Of a stretch of DNA of 29,426 bases, positions 1 to 6,359 are shown piece after piece (positions within the stretch are counted from its first letter, which is position 1; every line of letters begins with the position of its first letter). Position numbers and translations under genes: made by a program. Source of the stretch: Brucellaceae bacterium (GTDB lineage: Bacteria; Pseudomonadota; Alphaproteobacteria; Rhizobiales; Rhizobiaceae). The DNA lies in assembly GCA_020637755.1 (NCBI GenBank), contig JACKJW010000022.1:1-29426 (forward strand). Reading direction: 5' to 3'. Under the pieces are notes generated by a model. That model was given only the letters and a program-made list of their open reading frames with translations. It was not told the origin of the DNA and made no database searches.

Positions 1-299
1 GCGTTGACCACGGAGGCGATGCCGGCACCCAGGGCCGTCTGTCCCGTGAAGATCAGCGTGAAGGGGATGACGTTGTTGAGCAGGGCCAGCACGGCCAATT
101 GTGCGGCAACCTGCCGGCTTGGCAGGACAAACCGGCCGGAGAACGCAAGGTAGAGGGCGAGAACGGCACAGGCTAGCAGTACGCGGATGAAAACCAGCGT
201 GAACGGGTGGATGGTGTCCAGCGCGATGCGAGAGAAAAGAAACCCCGCGCCCCAGACGGCGCCGAGCAGGAGAAGTTCGATCCAGTTTCGGCCTGTCAT
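1..299 (-). CDS. EamA/DMT-family transporter, N-terminal part (runs off window)
   Basis: Reading leftward from an ATG at 299 gives an open frame to the window edge (99 codons). It begins MTGRNWIELLLLGAVWGAGF and continues with alternating hydrophobic helices and the segment NNVIPFTLIFTGQTALGAG. This matches the first EamA repeat of drug/metabolite-superfamily exporters: an N-terminal helix with a WG motif, a helix with FxRV, and a NxxPF helix. About three transmembrane segments of an expected ten are present, so the gene is truncated by the window and not by a mutation. The substrate cannot be inferred. It lies 76 nt downstream of the broken Lrp/AsnC-like gene on the same strand, so the two may be cotranscribed. 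Confidence 0.8.
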   Translation of the reverse strand, partial: MTGRNWIELLLLGAVWGAGFLFSRIALDTIHPFTLVFIRVLLACAVLALYLAFSGRFVLPSRQVAAQLAVLALLNNVIPFTLIFTGQTALGAGIASVVN

Positions 300-375
300 G
301 CCCGGTTCCCGACTTTGGTTGCGACCGGATCAGGAATAGAGGCATGGCTCGCGCGCGCCACCCGAAACCTGCGCG

Positions 376-605
376 TCAGAAGGCGCGGAAGGTGACGATG
401 GTGTAGGTGTCCTTCATGCCTGCGATGCCATGGGCATTGCGGGCAATGAAGTGACCGATGGCCTCGGGACGGTAAAATTTGACCAGCGGATCGAAACCGC
501 CGGCCGTCGGGCAGATCTCCGAGGCGATTTCCCTGTCGGCCAGCGTCTGGCGGCTTCATAGGCCCTGCCGAGTTCGGTCTTGATCTGGACAAGGAATGCA
601 TTCAC
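376..605 (-). pseudogene. Frameshifted Lrp/AsnC ligand-binding-domain protein (no HTH)
   Basis: Two reading frames join into one recognisable protein. From a GTG at 605, preceded by an AAAAGG-type ribosome site, 18 codons read VNAFLVQIKTELGRAYEA. After a single missing base near 550-554 the next frame continues QTLADREIASEICPTAGG and ends ITY-like in IVTFRAF at the TGA of 376-378. The composite of about 76 residues matches the stand-alone Lrp/AsnC C-terminal (RAM) domain proteins common in rhizobia, about 78 residues long, which have the same order of motifs: FVQIK, GRAY, ASEI, a GxxD/LxKFY strand, GHFI, and a T(I/V)xTFxAF end. It lacks a helix-turn-helix, as do those relatives. Without frame correction the protein is destroyed. 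A real mutation and a sequencing or assembly error are both possible. Confidence 0.72.
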
Positions 606-663
606 CGCGCGCGGCCTTTTCAAATGATTTACAGAACCGGAGATTTGCGAAGCCGGCACGGAA

Positions 664-691
664 CGTCAGGCCCGGTGGGGCTTGCCTGACG
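664..691. promoter_or_regulatory. Inverted repeat overlapping the decarboxylase promoter
   Basis: CGTCAGGC at 664-671 and its perfect complement GCCTGACG at 684-691 are separated by 12 nt. The right arm covers the putative -35 of the decarboxylase promoter (TTGCCT at 682-687; 16-nt spacer; TAGCCT at 704-709). The position, between two divergent genes and over a -35, suggests an operator. The binding protein is unknown. The adjacent Lrp-like gene has no DNA-binding domain and is broken, so it is not an obvious candidate. Confidence 0.45.
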
Positions 692-709
692 GCCTCGCAA
701 TGCTAGCCT
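682..709 (+). promoter_or_regulatory. Putative sigma-70-type promoter of the PLP decarboxylase
   Basis: TTGCCT (682-687), a 16-nt spacer and TAGCCT (704-709) precede the start codon at 737 by a normal leader length. The same -10 (TAGCCT) with a 16-nt spacer is seen upstream of the propeller-like gene at 14174-14179, which supports it as a host promoter form. This is by eye only. Confidence 0.35.
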
Positions 710-736
710 CTCGGTCTGTCAACGGGAGGCCCTTCC

Positions 737-1957
737 ATGCAGCGATTTGCCACGGCGCGTGAAGCAGCGCTCGAGATGCGGCCGGATGTGCCGGTCTATT
801 GCTTCCGGCCTGACGTGCTGAAGGCCGATGCAAGGCGCTTCATGGCGCTGTTTCCCGGCCAGACCGCCTATGCGGTGAAAACCAACGGCGAGGACATGGT
901 GTTGCGCGCGCTGGTCGAGGCCGGTGTCACCGCCTTCGACGTGGCCTCGCCGGGGGAATTGGCAGCGGTGCGTGCGGTCTCTCCCGATGCGGAGATGATC
1001 TACATGCATCCGGTCAAGGCGCAATCGGACATCAGGCTGGCGCTGGAAAATTACAAGGTGCGCGTCATCGCCGTCGACCACGAGGACGAAATCGTCAAGC
1101 TGAACCGCATTGTCGCCGCACTCGATATCGACCCCGGTGACATCACGGTCTTTGTGCGCCTGCAGACCAAGGGTCACGCGGCCTACGAGCTTTCGAAGAA
1201 ATTCGGTGCGGCCCCGGCCCATGCGGTGGAGCTTTTGCAGCGCCTGCATCGCAGCGGCTACAAGGTCGGCATCTGCTTCCATGTCGGCAGCCAGATCGAG
1301 GAGCCGGACACCTATGAGCGCGCCCTGCGCTCGGCCGACTGGGTGCGCAACCGCGCCGCCGTGCCGCTGGCCGGCCTCGATGTCGGCGGCGGTTTTCCCG
1401 CAGAATATGGTCACGACCCGCGCCGCAAGGCGCCCGAGATGCCGTCGCTCGAAGAGCTGATGGGGCGGCTCGGCGCCGATATCAGGGAATGGGCCTTTGA
1501 CGGCCTGCCGCTGGTGGCCGAGCCGGGGCGGGTGATCGTGGCGCGGGCCTTTTCGCTGATCGTGCGGGTGCTGCTGCGCAAGGGACGCCGGCTCTACATC
1601 AATGACGGCATCTGGGCGTCGCTGTCGGACAGCTGGACGGGCAAGATCACGTTGCCTGCCCGCTTCATCCCGGACCCGGCGATCCGCAACCGCAACGGGG
1701 ATGCTTCCACCATCGTGCCGTTCAAGGTTTGCGGGGCAACATGCGATTCCGTCGATATCCTGTCGCGGCCCTTCTGGCTGCCGGAGACGGTGGATACGGG
1801 CGACTGGATCGAGATCGGCCACATCGGGGCCTATTCGCTGTCGCTGCGCACGCGCTTCAACGGGTTCTATCCCGACACGTTCGTGGAAGTGGCCGAGCCC
1901 TTCGATGACGGAACAGAGCCGGAAGGCTTTGCCAGCCTGGAAACCATGGCGGATTGA
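737..1957 (+). CDS. Fold-III PLP-dependent decarboxylase (ornithine/lysine decarboxylase-like)
   Basis: This 406-residue cytosolic enzyme belongs to the Orn/DAP/Arg decarboxylase group 2 family, which removes CO2 from basic amino acids to make diamines such as putrescine or cadaverine. The PLP Schiff-base lysine is K48 in YAVKTN. HVGSQ at 182-186, the glycine loop DVGGGFP at 215-221 and EPGR at 262-265 form the phosphate-binding part of the TIM barrel. The C-terminal beta domain holds CDSVD at 336-340, giving the active-site Cys-Asp pair contributed across the dimer, and the conserved GAYSLS near 364-369. Length agrees with bacterial ornithine/lysine decarboxylases. The ATG at 737 has a GGGAGG site 8 nt upstream. 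Substrate choice between ornithine and lysine cannot be settled from motifs. It is divergent from the Lrp-like pseudogene. Confidence 0.88.
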   Translation: MQRFATAREAALEMRPDVPVYCFRPDVLKADARRFMALFPGQTAYAVKTNGEDMVLRALVEAGVTAFDVASPGELAAVRAVSPDAEMIYMHPVKAQSDIRLALENYKVRVIAVDHEDEIVKLNRIVAALDIDPGDITVFVRLQTKGHAAYELSKKFGAAPAHAVELLQRLHRSGYKVGICFHVGSQIEEPDTYERALRSADWVRNRAAVPLAGLDVGGGFPAEYGHDPRRKAPEMPSLEELMGRLGADIREWAFDGLPLVAEPGRVIVARAFSLIVRVLLRKGRRLYINDGIWASLSDSWTGKITLPARFIPDPAIRNRNGDASTIVPFKVCGATCDSVDILSRPFWLPETVDTGDWIEIGHIGAYSLSLRTRFNGFYPDTFVEVAEPFDDGTEPEGFASLETMAD

Positions 1958-2040
1958 CGGGCCGGCAGGTCGCGGCAATGCGTCCTCTGGACGTGAAGGG
2001 CGGGGGCGCTAGTCTTGGCGAAGGGCTGAAGGACCACGCC

Positions 2041-2295
2041 ATGCCAAAGCTTCCCAAGCTTGTCCGCTTCGTGATGATCAATTCGCTGATCGGCATCCTG
2101 ATCGGCTGGGCGGTGGCGTTTGGCGTGGTGTGGTTCAACATTGCCGGTTTCGGAGACCGGTTCTTCCAGTCGCATGACAAGCCGATCATCGCCTTCATCC
2201 TGGCCATGTCCTTCGGCATCACCTTCGGTTTCGGCTATCTGACCACCGCCGTGCTGCTGCTGCCGACCGACAAGGACGACTTCGACCGGCTTTGA
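2041..2295 (+). CDS. Small two-helix membrane protein, unknown function
   Basis: The product has 84 residues starting MPKLPKLVRFVMINSLIG. It has two clear hydrophobic segments, about residues 13-32 and 51-73, with a short polar linker containing RFFQSHDKP and an acidic tail DKDDFDRL. This start is preferred over an upstream in-frame ATG at 1954 because GAAGGA lies just ahead of it and the upstream extension is hydrophilic and unlike a real N-terminus. It lies 83 nt after the decarboxylase on the same strand and ends inside its own terminator hairpin. I recall similar 80-90 residue proteins in rhizobia annotated only as hypothetical. No function is assigned. Confidence 0.75.
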   Translation: MPKLPKLVRFVMINSLIGILIGWAVAFGVVWFNIAGFGDRFFQSHDKPIIAFILAMSFGITFGFGYLTTAVLLLPTDKDDFDRL

Positions 2296-2306
2296 GCCGG
2301 GTTTTT
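2286..2306 (+). terminator. Rho-independent terminator enclosing the stop codon
   Basis: CCGGCT (2286-2291), a TTG loop and AGCCGG (2295-2300) form a perfect 6-bp stem followed by GTTTTT. The TGA stop (2293-2295) of the small membrane protein spans the loop and the first base of the right arm. It should separate the decarboxylase/membrane-protein unit from the antiporter. Confidence 0.7.
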
Positions 2307-2420
2307 CCAAAAAACATCTGATTTTTCGCGGATTTTTCCTGCGCGAACCACAAATTGGTTCCGCAGTTTGCTATTGATGACCCTCACTCGGCAAGTCACG
2401 CTTTTGAGGAGGAAGAGGGG

Positions 2421-3905
2421 TTGGAACCCACGCATACGGCATTTCCGCTGGTGGACATCGCCATTGTCGTGGTGGTCGCGGTCCTGCTTGGCCTTGGCCT
2501 GATGCGCCTCAGGCAGCCGCCGCTGGTGGGCTTCATCCTTGCCGGGGTGGTGATGGGTCCAACAGGGCTCGGCTTCATTTCCACTTCTGACAATGTGACG
2601 GCGCTTGCCGAAATGGGCGTGCTGGTTCTGCTGTTCTTCATCGGCACGGAAATCTCGCTGCGCGCCTTCGTGCTGTCGCTGAAGCCTGCCGTGATCATCG
2701 CGGGCGGGCAATTGCTGGTCTCGCTCTTCATCGGCTGGCTGGTCTCGCTGCTGACCCATGTGCCGCTCGCTGAAGGGGTGGTGATCGGCTTCATCATGGC
2801 ATTGTCATCGACCGTGGTGGCGATGAAAATGCTGGACGACATGGGCGAATTGCGCGGCAGCACGGGCAAGATCACCGTTGGTGTGCTGATCGCGCAGGAT
2901 ATCGCGGTCGTCCCCATGCTCATCCTGACCTCGTCGCTTGGCGGGGAGGCAGCCGGGATCACCACCATTGCCGTCAAGATCGCCTTCGCGGTGGTGTTCC
3001 TCGGCCTGTTGCTGTGGTGGCTGACCCGCAAGGGCAAGCTGATGCTGCCCTTTGCCGCGCAACTTGAAAACAAGGTGGAGCTTCTGGCGCTCGGTGCGCT
3101 GGCCGCCTGTTTCGGCGCCGCAGCGCTGTCGGGCCTGGTCGGGCTGTCTCCCGCCTATGGGGCCTTCATGGCGGGGCTGGTCATCGGCAATTCCAACCTG
3201 CGAACGCGCGTCATCCCGGTCATCGAGCCCATCCAGAGCGTGCTGCTGGTGGTCTTCTTCCTGTCGATCGGCCTGCTGATCGACCTGCATTTCATCCGCC
3301 TGAACTGGGTGGACGTGCTGTCTGTCGCGCTCGTCGTGATTTTCGCCAAGACGGTGCTGAACGTCTTCCTGCTGCGCGCGACCGGCCATGACCGCGACAC
3401 GGCCCTGATCGGCGGGCTGTCGATGGCGCAGATTGGCGAGTTTTCCTTCGTGCTGGCTGCAGCGGGCCTGTCGAGCGGGGCGCTCGGTTACGGCAATTAC
3501 CGCCTTGCCATTGCCGTCATCGCCATCACGCTGCTGCTGTCACCGGCCTGGATGTCCATCATGCGGCGCATCGAGGACATGGCCTCGGAAAACTATTCCT
3601 CCTACCGCGAGGCGCTGGCCGAGGCCTATCACAATGAGATCGAAACGGCGGGTGAGGGGCTCCACTGGGTCAAGGTGCGCCGCCGCGCGCTGCGCATGGC
3701 GCGGACCAAGCGGCGCGGGCGCAGGGAGGCGGCCAAGGCTGCCCGGGCGGCGGCGCTCGCCACGCTCCAGCCGCTATCGCATGAGGGCCAGCCATCCGAG
3801 GACGAGCAGGCTGGTGAGCGCCCCGTTCAGCCCCATGGCGATGCCGGCGAAGGTGCCGGCGATCTCGGAGACCTGGAAGGCACGCGCCGTCCCGATGCCG
3901 TGTGA
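2421..3905 (+). CDS. Cation:proton antiporter, CPA2/KefB-like
   Basis: This inner-membrane exchanger has about twelve transmembrane helices, the Na+/H+ exchanger fold of CPA2 proteins that swap K+ or Na+ for protons. Family signatures are QPPLVGFILAGVVMGPTGLG in the second helix, LLFFIGTEIS, AYGAFMAGLVIGNS and SMAQIGEFSFVLA. There is no C-terminal TrkA-N (NAD-binding) domain. Instead there is an Arg/Ala-rich helix and a hydrophilic acidic tail. The start chosen is TTG at 2421 because GAGGAGG lies at 2405-2411; another in-frame TTG at 2355 would add 22 polar residues. The product has 494 residues from 2421. The last 43 codons lie antisense to lrgB, so the acidic tail may be recent read-through sequence. 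Confidence 0.85.
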   Translation: MEPTHTAFPLVDIAIVVVVAVLLGLGLMRLRQPPLVGFILAGVVMGPTGLGFISTSDNVTALAEMGVLVLLFFIGTEISLRAFVLSLKPAVIIAGGQLLVSLFIGWLVSLLTHVPLAEGVVIGFIMALSSTVVAMKMLDDMGELRGSTGKITVGVLIAQDIAVVPMLILTSSLGGEAAGITTIAVKIAFAVVFLGLLLWWLTRKGKLMLPFAAQLENKVELLALGALAACFGAAALSGLVGLSPAYGAFMAGLVIGNSNLRTRVIPVIEPIQSVLLVVFFLSIGLLIDLHFIRLNWVDVLSVALVVIFAKTVLNVFLLRATGHDRDTALIGGLSMAQIGEFSFVLAAAGLSSGALGYGNYRLAIAVIAITLLLSPAWMSIMRRIEDMASENYSSYREALAEAYHNEIETAGEGLHWVKVRRRALRMARTKRRGRREAAKAARAAALATLQPLSHEGQPSEDEQAGERPVQPHGDAGEGAGDLGDLEGTRRPDAV

Positions 3906-4493
3906 GGCCACGCCGGCGGCAAATCCGCGCGCGGCGTCGTTCCTGATCTTCAGGGCGTTCATCAGCGGCATCACGATCACCGCGCCAATGATGCCGGTGG
4001 CGATGACGAGCACGGCAGCCAGAGCCGGCAATCCGCCAAGGTTGCGCGCAAGCTCCATGGCGATGGGGGCCGTGACGGATTTGGGCGCCAGCGAGGCCAG
4101 CACCTCGCGTGGGGCGCCGAAGGCCCAGGCGATGGCAACCGCGCTTGACGCGGCCGTGACAGAACCGGCCAGCAGGGCGGCCGCCATGGCGGGCAGCGCC
4201 CGGCGGACATGGGCAAGGTTGCGCCAGAGAGGCACGGCCAACGCGACAGTGGCCGGCCCGAGCAGGAAATGGACGAATTGCGCGCCACCGAAATAGGTGG
4301 CGTAGGGCGTGCCTGTTGCCGCGAGCACGGCGACGATCAGTCCCGCTGCCATCACCACGGTGTTGGCAAGCGGATGGCGGCCGAGCCGGGCGGCAAGGCT
4401 GTCGGCCAGCCAGTAGGCGGCCAGGGTGACTGTCAGCCAGGTGAGCGGCGAGGCGGAGAGATAGACCCAGAGGCCGGAAGCGGGCGGGTTCAT
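3774..4493 (-). CDS. lrgB: LrgB/CidB-family membrane protein
   Basis: The product has 239 residues and starts MNPPASGLWVYLS at 4493. About seven hydrophobic segments are visible. Family hallmarks are FGGAQFVHFLLGPATVALAV, LAPKSVTAPIAMELARNLGG and the C-terminal ASHGIGTARAF. Length equals that of typical LrgB/YohK proteins. The ATG overlaps the lrgA stop codon by four bases (ATGA), so the two are translationally coupled. LrgAB/CidAB proteins are described as holin/antiholin-like factors affecting murein hydrolase activity and autolysis, and some as organic-acid (pyruvate or glycolate) exporters; which applies here is not visible. The 3' end overlaps the convergent antiporter by 132 nt. Confidence 0.9.
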   Translation of the reverse strand: MNPPASGLWVYLSASPLTWLTVTLAAYWLADSLAARLGRHPLANTVVMAAGLIVAVLAATGTPYATYFGGAQFVHFLLGPATVALAVPLWRNLAHVRRALPAMAAALLAGSVTAASSAVAIAWAFGAPREVLASLAPKSVTAPIAMELARNLGGLPALAAVLVIATGIIGAVIVMPLMNALKIRNDAARGFAAGVASHGIGTARAFQVSEIAGTFAGIAMGLNGALTSLLVLGWLALMR

Positions 4494-4912
4494 GATGCGC
4501 CTCCTCGCGTGTCGGCGCCCGGTGCCTTGTCCCGTCCGGCGATGGCGATGAAGACGCCGACCGTGACAAGCAGGGTCAGAACGGTGGAGACCACCAGCGC
4601 CAGCAACAGCGGCAGCCCGAAGCGGGCAATCACATCGCCATACTGCACGATGCCTGCGGCGGCCGGCACGAAGAGCAGCGACAGGTTGCGCAGGATTGCC
4701 GATGCGGACGTGTCCAGGCTCGCCGATGGTCCCTTGGCCAGCACCAGCCAGACGAACAGCAGCACCATGCCGGCCACCGGCCCGGGGAAGGAAAAGCCCG
4801 GCAGCGTGAGCCGGGCTCCCGTGACAAGCACTTCCCCGGCGAGCTGGAAGATCAGCAAGGCGGCAAGCGCGGCGACGATGTCGGGCGGGGCATGCGGTTT
4901 GGCTTCGGACAT
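4490..4912 (-). CDS. lrgA: LrgA/CidA-family holin-like protein
   Basis: The product has 140 residues and starts MSEAKPHAPPDIVAAL. Four hydrophobic helices are visible. The family signature is LTLPGFSFPGPVAGMVLLFV (the PGPVxGM motif of LrgA/CidA), followed by LSLLFVPAAAGIVQY, matching the conserved FVPxxVGI block. A longer in-frame extension back to 5023 is polar and has no family match, so the ATG at 4912, with GGGAG upstream, is chosen. That ribosome site lies in the loop of a perfect inverted repeat (separate entry). It is coupled to lrgB and lies 122 nt downstream of a lytic transglycosylase on the same strand, which fits the LrgAB link with murein hydrolases. Confidence 0.9.
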   Translation of the reverse strand: MSEAKPHAPPDIVAALAALLIFQLAGEVLVTGARLTLPGFSFPGPVAGMVLLFVWLVLAKGPSASLDTSASAILRNLSLLFVPAAAGIVQYGDVIARFGLPLLLALVVSTVLTLLVTVGVFIAIAGRDKAPGADTRGGAS

Positions 4913-4937
4913 GGAACGGTCTCCCTGGACCGTTCCA
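4912..4937 (-). promoter_or_regulatory. Perfect 9-bp inverted repeat with the lrgA ribosome site in its loop
   Basis: On the minus strand TGGAACGGT (4937-4929) and ACCGTTCCA (4920-4912) are perfect complements around an 8-nt loop, CCAGGGAG. The loop is the Shine-Dalgarno sequence and the last stem base is the A of the lrgA ATG. As RNA this would hold the start region in a hairpin; as DNA it is a good operator dyad. Either would control lrgAB. No downstream T run is present, so it is not a terminator. Confidence 0.6.
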
Positions 4938-5034
4938 GCTTGATGCAAGGCCGGTGCCCCGTCCAGATGGCAAGAATGCGAACCATCTGTTCCGTAGCGT
5001 TGAAAATGCCGGACGGCAGGCACCGCGACCCGCG

Positions 5035-6213
5035 TCAGAGCGCATCCATCAGCGTGCGGGTGGGCCAGCCATCCACCGGCAGGCCAAGGCGTTTCTGCTC
5101 GGTGCGCACGGCCTCGCGGGTGCCGAGGCCCAGAATACCGTCGATCTGGCCGACATCATGGCCGCGCGCCTGGAGTTTCGTTTGCAATGCCTTCATCTCG
5201 ATGATCTGCAGGCCAGGCGTGGGTGTCCGCAAGTCCACCTTCGGCGCGCCGTCAAAGCGCGTGGCCAGATAGGCGGCGGTGAGCGTGTAGACGATGGACT
5301 TGTTCCATTCGAGATAGACGTCGAAATTCTGGTAGGCGAGGAAGGCCGGCCCGTCCTTGCCCATGGGCAGAACGAGACCCGCGGTGAGGTCATCGCGCAG
5401 CGTGCCGTTGCGCGCTTTCACGCCCCAGTCCTGCCACTGCTTCACCGGCAGGCGGTTGGCACGCCCGGTCTCCTCCCACGGCAGGTCCTTGGGGATCACC
5501 ACTTCCTGCAACCAGGGTTCGCCGCGCCGCCAGCCAAGATCCTGCAGGAACTTCGCCGCCGTCATGATGACGTCTTCCTTGGTGCCGCGCAGGTCCACGA
5601 GCCCGTCGCCATTGCCGTCGCTGCCGTGCTTGAGTATGTCGGCGGGCAGGATTTGCACCTGACCGATCTCGCCGGCCCAGGCACCCTGCACCCGTTCGGG
5701 CACATCGCCATGGCCGATCAGTTTTGCCAAGGCGACCAGTTGCGGGCGGAACAGCTCCGGACGGCGGCAGTCATAGGCGAGCGTCGCCAGGGCGTTCAGC
5801 GTGTCAAAATCGCCCTGTACGGCGCCGAAATCCGTTTCCAGTGCCCAGAAGGCGGTAATGACGGGTGCCGGAACCCCGTAATCGGCCTCGGCGCGGGCGA
5901 AGGTCTGCGCATAGTCCCTCAGGTGTTTCGCGCCCTGCTTCAGACGGTAATCGGAGACCATGCGGCCGGAAAAATCGGCAAAGGTCTGGGCAAAGACCGA
6001 CTGTTGGCGGTCGCGGCCGATGACGCGCTTGTCGTAGAGGGCACGCGAAAGCGCATCGATGCCCTTTTGCGGGACACCGGCAGCCACGGCTTCGGCCTTC
6101 ACGCCTTCCAGCCATTGGCCGAACTCGCCGCCGCAGCGATCCTCCGCCAGGGCGGGAGTGCACAGTATCAGCGAGGCAAGGAGGGCTGTGGGCAGGGCGG
6201 CGCGGCGGGGCAT
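5035..6213 (-). CDS. Lytic murein transglycosylase, MltB type, with C-terminal peptidoglycan-binding domain
   Basis: This periplasmic enzyme of 392 residues cleaves the MurNAc-GlcNAc bond of peptidoglycan with formation of 1,6-anhydro-MurNAc. A signal peptide with cleavage near ALA-ED (residue 23) is clear. The SLT_2/MltB catalytic domain spans about 28-325, with the catalytic glutamate E126 in FWALETDFG and the AGEIGQVQILP block at 180-190. DGNGDGLVD at 199-207 is the calcium-binding EF-hand-like loop known from Slt35/MltB. Residues about 334-392 form a PG_binding_1 domain (LQTKLQARGHDVGQIDGILG). There is no lipobox, so unlike E. coli MltB it is soluble. The ATG has GGAGA 6 nt upstream. Its position just ahead of lrgAB suggests a shared role in wall turnover. 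Confidence 0.92.
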   Translation of the reverse strand: MPRRAALPTALLASLILCTPALAEDRCGGEFGQWLEGVKAEAVAAGVPQKGIDALSRALYDKRVIGRDRQQSVFAQTFADFSGRMVSDYRLKQGAKHLRDYAQTFARAEADYGVPAPVITAFWALETDFGAVQGDFDTLNALATLAYDCRRPELFRPQLVALAKLIGHGDVPERVQGAWAGEIGQVQILPADILKHGSDGNGDGLVDLRGTKEDVIMTAAKFLQDLGWRRGEPWLQEVVIPKDLPWEETGRANRLPVKQWQDWGVKARNGTLRDDLTAGLVLPMGKDGPAFLAYQNFDVYLEWNKSIVYTLTAAYLATRFDGAPKVDLRTPTPGLQIIEMKALQTKLQARGHDVGQIDGILGLGTREAVRTEQKRLGLPVDGWPTRTLMDAL

Positions 6214-6359
6214 GGCGGTCTCCGGCAGGGTTGGTGCGCCAAGTCATGGCGGCGGAAGATGAAAAGAAAATGGCATCGGGCGAAGCGGGGAGGCAAGGGG
6301 CATGAGGTTTTTGCCGGACGAGGGTTTGCAATCGTGCTGCACTGCGGCAAACTTGCGGC

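Noticed and set aside
719..1978. A 419-codon minus-strand frame opposite the PLP decarboxylase
   Set aside because: Shadow frame; the plus strand has all PLP-enzyme motifs.
3774..5045. A single 423-residue minus-strand reading of lrgB with a long N-terminal extension
   Set aside because: The extension is out-of-frame lrgA DNA; the real lrgB starts at 4493, coupled to lrgA.
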